A DNA stretch of 64,000 nt, from NCBI GenBank assembly GCA_965214125.1, contig CBDCBA010000035.1:62001-126000 (forward strand), given 5' to 3'. This DNA is from CBDCBA01 sp965214125. GTDB taxonomy: Bacteria; Planctomycetota; Phycisphaerae; Tepidisphaerales; Tepidisphaeraceae. This document shows positions 58,219 through 64,000 of the stretch, piece after piece. The notes beneath the pieces are model-generated. The model was given only the letters and a program-made list of their open reading frames with translations. It searched no databases and had not been told where the DNA came from. A program made the translations under genes and the position numbers. Every line of letters begins with the position of its first letter. Within the stretch, counting starts at the first letter, position 1.

Positions 58219-58270
58219 GGTGGGCACGGCCCACCAATCGGATCCGGAGGTGGGCCGTGCCCACCCTACG
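58215..58270. repeat. REPIN-like inverted repeat, family F, copy 3
   Basis: CGTAGGGTGGGCACGGCCCA... faces ...TGGGCCGTGCCCACCCTACG, nearly perfect. Its first bases supply the TAG stop of the ABC exporter. Confidence 0.92.
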
Positions 58271-58275
58271 ACACA

Positions 58276-58569
58276 TCACGCCCGGCGGAGGTTATCGATG
58301 GCGCCGACACTATCAAGGTCTGCCTGCGTGACGCCGCCGGCATCGTGGGTGGTCAGGCGGACCTCGCAGGTCTTGTGCTAGATCAGCATGTCCGGGTGAT
58401 GCCCGCGCTCGCGGGCAAGGTCGGCGAGCTTGTTGACGAAGGCCATCGTCTCGTCGAAGTCGCCGAACTCGAAGCGTTTGACGACGGCGTTCCTCTCGAA
58501 GTGCCACCCCGGCAGCGAGCCGAGGCGAACGCGTAGGGCACCTTCTTCCAACGGCTCGTGCTTGGTCAT
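58276..58569 (-). pseudogene. 4a-hydroxytetrahydrobiopterin dehydratase with an in-frame amber codon
   Basis: The first 63 codons encode a pterin-4a-carbinolamine dehydratase N-terminal part (GWHFERNAVVKRFEFGDFDE, LADLARERGHHPDML). A TAG at 58378-58380 interrupts. The same frame then continues intact for 33 codons with the family C-terminus (EVRLTTHDAGGVTQADLDSV, then GAIDNLRRA) to a TGA. Total 97 codons, the normal size. The enzyme recycles oxidised pterin cofactor. A single substitution (such as CAG or GAG to TAG) explains it; sequencing error or readthrough are alternatives. Confidence 0.82.
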
Positions 58570-58595
58570 GGCGAGACGCTACGCCACGCGGCGGA

Positions 58596-60386
58596 TCAGC
58601 GGTCCGGTTCGTCCTCTTCAACGACGCGCGGCTCAATCGCCGCCTCGCGACCGCCGGCGGCGTCCACAAGTTGCTCGAGCTCGTCAGCGTCGATGATCTG
58701 CCGGACGCTGCCGTCGCTGAACCCTACGAACACGCTGCGCTCCCACGGTTCGCCGGCGTCGGGGATGGCGGTGGCCTCAAAAACCGTGGGCACCGCTGGT
58801 CCATCGCGCTGCGCGGGGAAGAACGTTAGGCCCGGCATCACCTTTGCCCAACCGGTAGAGATCGTCCGCCTGGGCTCTGGCACCGTCCCCTCGTACGCGA
58901 CGTTCGGCGGATACGTCAGGTGTCTCACGAATGCCTGCCGCCCCATGAAAGTTCCCGTTGCCTCGCGGCCTTCCTCCGGCGGCTTGGGCAGGAGGCCGCG
59001 GGCGAGCAGCTTGTAGCGGACCTTCATGCGTCCACGCTGTTGGTCCGTTTCCACGATCTGCAAGACGCCTGCCCCGGCCTCGCGCGTGACGAACAACCAC
59101 GTGCGTGGCAGACCGCCGTAGGCGTTCATGTCGTGATCGCCGTTGTTGTCCAACCGTGCTTCGAGGGCACCTTCGACACGTAGGGGCTCGAGCTCAACGA
59201 GCGTCCGATGGTCGTCGTCCCACCACGAGCTCGGAGCAGGCCGAAGCATGACGTCTCGCGCGTCGATGCGACCGTTCTCCTCATCCGGGTTGACGAAGGC
59301 GTACCCGTCGATGCCGCGTGATTCGAAGTATTCGCCGTCCGACATCCGCGTTCGCATGCGTGACCGATCGACGAGGTACTGCCGTCCCGTGTCGAGGTCG
59401 ACGAGTTGGCCACGGCCGTCGGCGAGCACGCGCGTGACGACCTCGCCCAGCGGCAGGTAATCCTCGGCTGTTGGTACGGGAACGTCAGTGGCGGCCATCA
59501 CTTCGCTCGGCGGTTCGGGAGTGTCCGGGAACGTGGCTGGACTTGAAGTGGTTGAAGCAGAGGTCGCCTGATTCGAGGTTGCCTCACCATCGCTGCCGGC
59601 AATTCCAGCGGCGACGGCGAGCGTGCCGGCCGTCGTGGCGACGGCGGCTTTGAGGAGAAGGGGAATCATCGTTGTTCCTTTCGCAAGGGTGAGGGCCGCC
59701 GCCGTTGCGCCACCGCCGGTGGCGAGGGCGCAGCAGGTGGCGGCGAGAGTGGTGGGGGCCGCCGTCGTCGCGTGGGCGGCGAGCAGGCTCGCCAGCGTCG
59801 CGGCCGGCACCTCGATGCCGCGCTTCGACAGCTTGCGGCGAAGCTTTGCGATCGCGCGGCTCACGCGCTGGCGCGCGGCGGCGGGGGAGATGTCCAGCCG
59901 CTGGGCGATCACCGGGGCCGGCAGATTTTCGTAGAACTTCAGCAGAATCGCCGCCCGGTCGGCGGCGGGCAGGGCCAGGACGGCGTCGTCGAGCAGCGGG
60001 GCAATCTCGCTCCACGCCAGCGCCGCCGACGGATCGCCGCTGGCCACGGCGTGGTGGGCGGTGAAGGCATGCATCGAACCGGCCTTTCGCTCGTGATGGT
60101 CTCGCCGGCGTTGCCGGCGGTTGGCGTTGTTCGAGAGGTTCCGCGTCGTCGCCAGCAGCCACGCCGCCAGGCCGCCGGGACGACGCGCGGCGCGGGTCGC
60201 CTGCTTCGGCCTCTTCAACAGCGTCAGGAACACGGCCTGCGTCACGTCCTCGGCGTCGCGGCCACACCGACGCCGGGCGGCCGAATGAACGAGGTCGACG
60301 TGTCGCCGGACGAGCGTCGCGAACGCTGGTTCATCGCCGGCGTTGTGATTGAGCAGCAGTCGAAGATCGCTCGGCGCCTCGCCCAT
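58596..60386 (-). CDS. ECF sigma factor fused to a membrane segment and large extracytoplasmic domain
   Basis: A 596-residue protein. Sigma region 2 is at ~8-95 (LLNHNAGDEPAFATLVRRHV, GRDAEDVTQAVFLTLLKRP, LAAWLLATTRNLSNNANR). Region 4 is at ~125-190 (ALPAADRAAILLKFYENLPA, RLDISPAAARQRVSRAIAKL). A hydrophobic stretch near 243-264 (PLLLKAAVATTAGTLAVAAG) crosses the membrane. A ~320-residue C-terminal domain without a recognised family follows, with the segment VFVGFSDGSVRQIIDADELE near the end, as in DUF1559-type planctomycete proteins. No anti-sigma gene is adjacent; control may be built in. The ATG is at 60384-60386. Confidence 0.85.
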   Translation of the reverse strand: MGEAPSDLRLLLNHNAGDEPAFATLVRRHVDLVHSAARRRCGRDAEDVTQAVFLTLLKRPKQATRAARRPGGLAAWLLATTRNLSNNANRRQRRRDHHERKAGSMHAFTAHHAVASGDPSAALAWSEIAPLLDDAVLALPAADRAAILLKFYENLPAPVIAQRLDISPAAARQRVSRAIAKLRRKLSKRGIEVPAATLASLLAAHATTAAPTTLAATCCALATGGGATAAALTLAKGTTMIPLLLKAAVATTAGTLAVAAGIAGSDGEATSNQATSASTTSSPATFPDTPEPPSEVMAATDVPVPTAEDYLPLGEVVTRVLADGRGQLVDLDTGRQYLVDRSRMRTRMSDGEYFESRGIDGYAFVNPDEENGRIDARDVMLRPAPSSWWDDDHRTLVELEPLRVEGALEARLDNNGDHDMNAYGGLPRTWLFVTREAGAGVLQIVETDQQRGRMKVRYKLLARGLLPKPPEEGREATGTFMGRQAFVRHLTYPPNVAYEGTVPEPRRTISTGWAKVMPGLTFFPAQRDGPAVPTVFEATAIPDAGEPWERSVFVGFSDGSVRQIIDADELEQLVDAAGGREAAIEPRVVEEDEPDR

Positions 60387-60447
60387 CGCCCAGCAATGTA
60401 CGGCCGGGCGAAGGTGTGACCGAGAATCTCAGGAACGTTCAAACGTG

Positions 60448-60783
60448 TCAGGTCGAGCGGTCGGTTTCCTTCGGCGCCGGCAGTTCGAGGGCGCGGCGTG
60501 TTTCCTTCTCGAGCGCCGGACGGAAGGTCTCGGCGAGCTTCTTCAGCAGCCAGGGGAGGCGGACCTCCAGGTCGACGCGATCGTCGCGCACGTCAGCCCA
60601 GCCGGAAATGCGTTGGCCCAGGGCGGCGACGGTGAAGTCGAGGCGGTCGCCGGTCCAGCGTTCGTCCACCGTCGCGAACGACGCACCGCCGGCTTTGCCG
60701 AGGCCGCGTTCCAGCCGCCGCCTGGCCTCGTCGCGGCCGAGCTTGTGCGGCACGCTGACCTTCATCGTCTCGTCGCTCGCCAT
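60448..60783 (-). CDS. PHA-system-type small protein (PHA_gran_rgn-like)
   Basis: A 111-residue protein starting MASDETMKVSVPHKLGRDEA, with RRRLERGLGKAGG, ERWTGDRLDFTVAALGQRIS and DLEVRLPWLLKKLAETFRP. This matches the small domain annotated as putative polyhydroxyalkanoic acid system protein. It resembles a START-like small fold; its role in PHA granules is not established, and no PHA synthase is nearby. The ATG is at 60781-60783; the longer frame reads through a family H repeat. Confidence 0.75.
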   Translation of the reverse strand: MASDETMKVSVPHKLGRDEARRRLERGLGKAGGASFATVDERWTGDRLDFTVAALGQRISGWADVRDDRVDLEVRLPWLLKKLAETFRPALEKETRRALELPAPKETDRST

Positions 60784-60825
60784 GGCGAACGCTAGGAGCC
60801 GTTCGAAAACTCCGCGATCAATCCC

Positions 60826-60907
60826 GGTGGCATGGGTCGCGTCTGCGAGACGCGCGTCTGTTCGCGCGTGATCCGACACGGGTCTCGCCGACGCGACCCG
60901 TGTCACC
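60826..60907. repeat. REPIN-like inverted repeat, family H, copy 2
   Basis: GGTGGCATGGGTCGCGTCTG... faces ...GCCGACGCGACCCGTGTCACC over 82 bases. It is followed 45 bases later by a family A element in the same gap. Confidence 0.88.
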
Positions 60908-60951
60908 ATCCGCGGGCGGCTACTGAGAGTGCGATGGATCATGCGCATGCT

Positions 60952-61020
60952 CGTTAGCCGCCCCGCCTCGCGGGGCGTTCGCCGACGCCCGCCGCGCCCC
61001 GCAAGGCGGGGCGGCTAACG
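60952..61020. repeat. REPIN-like inverted repeat, family A, copy 3
   Basis: CGTTAGCCGCCCCGCCTCGC... faces ...GCAAGGCGGGGCGGCTAACG; arms as in copies 1 and 2, with a different spacer. Confidence 0.9.
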
Positions 61021-61101
61021 AGAGGTTGTGGGAGAACGCGGATAATCCACGCAGTGCTCAGTAAATCCAGGCGCGGCGCGGGCAAGCGTATTGTAATCGC
61101 C

Positions 61102-64000
61102 CTACCGGCGGAGCGTGAGGTAGATCGGGATCAGCCCCAGCAGGACCACTGCGATAACGGCGTAGATCGAAAGCTGCCCGCGGCGGTCCGGCTCGGAGAT
61201 TGCCGTCGGTGTTCCGATCGACTCGGCGTACGCCAGGCTCGGAAGCTGAGAGCGCTCCTGGAACTCTGCGTCTTGCTGGGCCTGCTGTTCGGCGTCGAGC
61301 GCGGCAATCTGTTCGACCACTTCGTCAAGGCGCTGCTGGCGCTGCTGGCGCTGGGCGTCGGCGGTTTCACGGGCGGCCAAGTCCTCGCGGGCGTCGAGGT
61401 TGCGTTGGCGGGCCCGCTGCGATTCTACTTCGGCGGCGGCGGCCTCCTGGCGAAGCGCTTGCAGGTCGCGGTCGCGCTGGCCTTGCAACTCCGCCTCGCG
61501 CTGCTCGATCTGCCGGCGCACTTCGGCAAGCTCCTCGGCCGCGCCGGCGGGGGCCTCGGGACCCGACAGCATCACCAGCCGGTCGGCAAGATCCGCGAGC
61601 CGCTGGTCCCCCTCGCCCGGCGGCGTCGCCTCGAGCTCCCGGCGTGCTCCGCGGATGGCCGCAGCGGCGCGGTCGGCTTCGGTCCATTCCTCGAGCGTGT
61701 CCGACACCCGCTCTTGCAGGGCGTCGAGCGACGTACCGAGCGATCCCGCAGCCGGCGCCGCCAGCTCGCCGCGCAGGGTCTGCGCCTCGCGAGCGAGGGT
61801 GCTCCGCTCGTTCCTGATCTGGGCATTTCGCCGAACGCGGGCGCTGTCGTTGTTGCGGATCTCGGCGACGCGCGCTCGCGCCGCATCGCCTGCGGCGGTC
61901 AGCGCTTCGCCCAGGGCGGCCAGTCGCTTCTGGTCGTCGGCCGGGTGTTGCGACGCCATCGACAGCAGCAGCGTAGCCCCGTCGGCGTCGGCGAATTCGG
62001 CGGTGACTGTGCGATCTTCGGCCGATGGGTCGGGCGTCTCGGCGAGCCAGCCGGCCTGCAACGCCGGGTGACGCCGCCCCAGGATATTGACGGCCTCGGC
62101 GCGGGTGTCAGGGTGGTAGACCTGGGTAATCTGTTCGCGCTCGAAGTTCATCTGCGCGTCGAGCGACATGCCACGCTGCAACGCGTGTGTGACGGGAAGC
62201 GTGAGCGTGGCCTGCGGCACAAGCAGCGTCTGGACCGCCGCAACCGCGAGGACGGCCAGCAGCACCGTCGCCGCCACCCACGCGAGAGCACGTCCGTAGC
62301 GCGGGCGGCCGAGATGGCCCAGTTCGTCGGCGTCGACCAGGTGAACGGGTTGGCGGGCGACGCTCGGCGCGGCGCGTGGCCCCGGCACGCGCGGCCGGGC
62401 CGAGCGGGCGGCCCGGCGGGCGGGCGCGGGTGGGCGGTTGCCGCGAGCCGGCGGCGCGGGGGTGGTGGGGGTGGTGGGGGTGGCGACGGCCGCCGCGTGG
62501 CCGTTGGTATCGGGTTGGCCCGCCACGTCGAAGCGGTCGTTGGCCAGGCCGGTGCCGACGCCTTCGCGCACCGTCTGGAGGAAGCTGCCGACTGCCGGCA
62601 CGTCGAGATCGTCCGAGGCGGCGGCCAAGCAGGTGTCATCGGCAGTGTCGGCCGGCTCGGCGGCGTCCAGGGAGAAGGCGTCGGTGGCGCCAACGAGGCC
62701 GCTCGCTTCGGGGATGACGGCCGACGGGTCGAGCGCGAACGCCTCGGGCCGGTCGGCCGCCTCGGCCTCGGCCTGCTGGCGCGCCTCGTGCTCGGCCACG
62801 GTGGTCGCGCTGAACGATGTCTCGCGCGGCGGGGCAGCGTTGCCCGGCTCGGCGGCCTCGGGCTGACTGCCGAACCCGACGCGCACGGGCTTGCGACCGC
62901 GTGGCGAGCGGTTCCCGCGAGGGCCGCGCGGCGACGGGCGATCGTGCGGCGGCTTCGTGGGCGGCTGGGTCGGCGGCTGGGTCGGCGGGGCATCGCCCGG
63001 CGGGTGCAGCGCGTCGCCGGGCGCGGCCTCGCCCAACCAGCCTTCGGGCGGCGACTCGGCCGCAGCATCACGGTCGGCCTCGGGAGTGGCGTCAGCGTCC
63101 GGCCGCGCCGGCGGGGGATCGAACGGCGTGCGCAGGCCGGCGTCGTGCGCGAACGGCGGGCCCGACGGTTCGGGCCGCTGTTCCTCGTCCGCCTTCGCTT
63201 CGGGTGCGAGTTCCTTGGCCTCGTCGGAAAGCGGCGGCCGCGCGACACCGAAGAATCCCGCCGGACTTTCCGCCCAGGCCGCGGCATCATCGAGCGGGTC
63301 GGGCGCCTCCGTGGCGGGCACGACATCGGTCGATTCATCCGCAACGGCCTCCGACTCGTCCGCAACCGGCGGTGGTTCGGCGGCAAGGGCGGGGGGCGAA
63401 GCGTCGGCCGACTCCGGCGCGTCTACGAGACCAAGGCCGTCGGACATCTCCTCGATCTCGGCCAGCAGATCCGCTTCGTCCGCGTCCTCGAACCGCTCGT
63501 TGTCCGCTTCCCCTTCGGAGGTTGGCAGGGCGGCGAAGGCGTCATCGGGGTCGGGCTCGCCCGCGGGCAGAACCTCGGGGGCCGCGACGGCGTCGGGCTC
63601 GGCCTCGGGTGTGTCGGCCTGTTCGGCGTCCGGCGTTTCAGGAGATTCCTCGTCGTCTTCGGGCTCCGCTGCGGCCGATGCCGTCGCTTCTTCGGCGGCC
63701 TCGCGCACGGCCTCTTCCAACCCGGCGGCCCAACCAACGGAGAGATCGTCCGCCCGCAGTTCGTCGGCTTCCTCCGACTCCTCCGCCGCCGACGCGGGCT
63801 CGGGGGCGGCGACCACCTCGTCGCCCGCCGGCTCGACATTCGCCTGCGCAGCAGCGGGCGGCGCGGCATCGGGTAGCTCGATTCCGCCGTACCGATTGTC
63901 CGGCAACGGCAGGGGATCGGGATGCGTGGCCACATCCACGCGACGCGACCGGCGCCCACGGCGACGCCGCGGGCGCTCGGGCTCAGCCGACGCCGGCTCC
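61102..64000 (-). CDS. Large Wzz-like membrane protein with acidic N-terminal region (5' end outside window)
   Basis: The frame is open to the window edge, so the N-terminus is missing; 945 residues are visible from the GTG at 63939. The first ~500 residues are low-complexity, rich in Glu, Ala, Pro and Asp, with Arg-rich patches. One membrane helix lies near residue 560 (LAWVAATVLLAVLAVAAVQT). A long coiled-coil domain follows (~650-890, REAQTLRGELA, EVRRQIEQREAELQGQRDRD, DEVVEQIAALDAEQQAQQDA). A second helix ends the protein (IYAVIAVVLLGLIPIYLTLR). Two helices bracketing a periplasmic coiled coil is the Wzz/chain-length-determinant layout; that role is inferred. Confidence 0.7.
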   Translation of the reverse strand, partial: EPASAEPERPRRRRGRRSRRVDVATHPDPLPLPDNRYGGIELPDAAPPAAAQANVEPAGDEVVAAPEPASAAEESEEADELRADDLSVGWAAGLEEAVREAAEEATASAAAEPEDDEESPETPDAEQADTPEAEPDAVAAPEVLPAGEPDPDDAFAALPTSEGEADNERFEDADEADLLAEIEEMSDGLGLVDAPESADASPPALAAEPPPVADESEAVADESTDVVPATEAPDPLDDAAAWAESPAGFFGVARPPLSDEAKELAPEAKADEEQRPEPSGPPFAHDAGLRTPFDPPPARPDADATPEADRDAAAESPPEGWLGEAAPGDALHPPGDAPPTQPPTQPPTKPPHDRPSPRGPRGNRSPRGRKPVRVGFGSQPEAAEPGNAAPPRETSFSATTVAEHEARQQAEAEAADRPEAFALDPSAVIPEASGLVGATDAFSLDAAEPADTADDTCLAAASDDLDVPAVGSFLQTVREGVGTGLANDRFDVAGQPDTNGHAAAVATPTTPTTPAPPARGNRPPAPARRAARSARPRVPGPRAAPSVARQPVHLVDADELGHLGRPRYGRALAWVAATVLLAVLAVAAVQTLLVPQATLTLPVTHALQRGMSLDAQMNFEREQITQVYHPDTRAEAVNILGRRHPALQAGWLAETPDPSAEDRTVTAEFADADGATLLLSMASQHPADDQKRLAALGEALTAAGDAARARVAEIRNNDSARVRRNAQIRNERSTLAREAQTLRGELAAPAAGSLGTSLDALQERVSDTLEEWTEADRAAAAIRGARRELEATPPGEGDQRLADLADRLVMLSGPEAPAGAAEELAEVRRQIEQREAELQGQRDRDLQALRQEAAAAEVESQRARQRNLDAREDLAARETADAQRQQRQQRLDEVVEQIAALDAEQQAQQDAEFQERSQLPSLAYAESIGTPTAISEPDRRGQLSIYAVIAVVLLGLIPIYLTLRR

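Noticed and set aside
839..61020. RAYT transposase responsible for the REPIN-like families
   Set aside because: No HUH/Y1 transposase-like protein is encoded in the window; the only transposase is a broken DDE type.

Overview
The window is a high-G+C bacterial chromosome segment, most likely from a planctomycete of the Phycisphaerae type. This is inferred from gene content: a PEP-CTERM protein, a pseudopilin with the G|FTLVELLVVIGIIALL leader, two DUF4058 proteins, ECF sigma factors fused to membrane-spanning C-terminal domains, HlyC/CorC and baeRF-type proteins, few operons, and genes for common pathways scattered singly. No rRNA, tRNA, CRISPR array or prophage was seen.

Layout. 1-9 kb: start of cobA, a PilZ protein, tatC, hicAB, inorganic pyrophosphatase, nuoE, a PEP-CTERM protein, a B12-domain protein, proB and purE. 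9-16 kb: an acidic-tailed membrane protein, a GT4 glycosyltransferase, a Tyr/Arg-rich secreted protein, an aldo/keto reductase, a phosphodiester glycosidase, a fused ABC permease and an ArfB-like release factor. 16-28 kb: ABC exporter, uvrC without HhH, pseudopilin, hisA, a ParE-type toxin-antitoxin pair, Gfo/Idh oxidoreductase, PpiC-like lipoprotein, phosphoesterase and DUF4058. 28-43 kb: lipoprotein, GH13 enzyme, a conserved hypothetical and a 728-residue FG-GAP protein; a HEAT/STN-like exported protein; an ECF sigma factor fused to a polysaccharide-export domain; a AAA ATPase; a Phd/PIN pair; a CorC-type transporter; manD; a baeRF protein. 43-46 kb: a decayed IS5-type element and a double rhodanese. 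46-55 kb: purH, a thioredoxin-TPR protein, orphan parB among parS-like palindromes, nuoD, an atypical low-G+C ORF with DUF4058, and a DegT-fold protein lacking its lysine. 56-64 kb: a second ABC exporter, an amber-interrupted pterin dehydratase gene, a second ECF-membrane fusion, a small PHA-system-type protein, and a large Wzz-like coiled-coil protein running off the end.

The most striking feature is not a gene. The intergenic spaces carry at least ten sequence-unrelated families of REPIN-like elements. In most, each arm is a short hairpin and two arms face each other as a long inverted repeat. Several families recur two or three times in the window; one element is nested in another, one sits in frame inside an ABC-transporter gene, and several supply false start extensions or a stop codon to neighbouring genes. 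REP/REPIN elements are known to be mobilised by RAYT (IS200-like) transposases, but none is encoded here. Finding this many families in 64 kb implies a diverse set of RAYTs elsewhere in the genome or another duplication mechanism.

Functionally the region mixes housekeeping (purE, purH, hisA, proB, ppa, uvrC, nuoD, nuoE, parB), envelope and export functions (tatC, two ABC exporters, GT4, polysaccharide-export and Wzz-like proteins, PEP-CTERM) and three toxin-antitoxin modules. All calls were made by reading translations and motifs. No database search was run.
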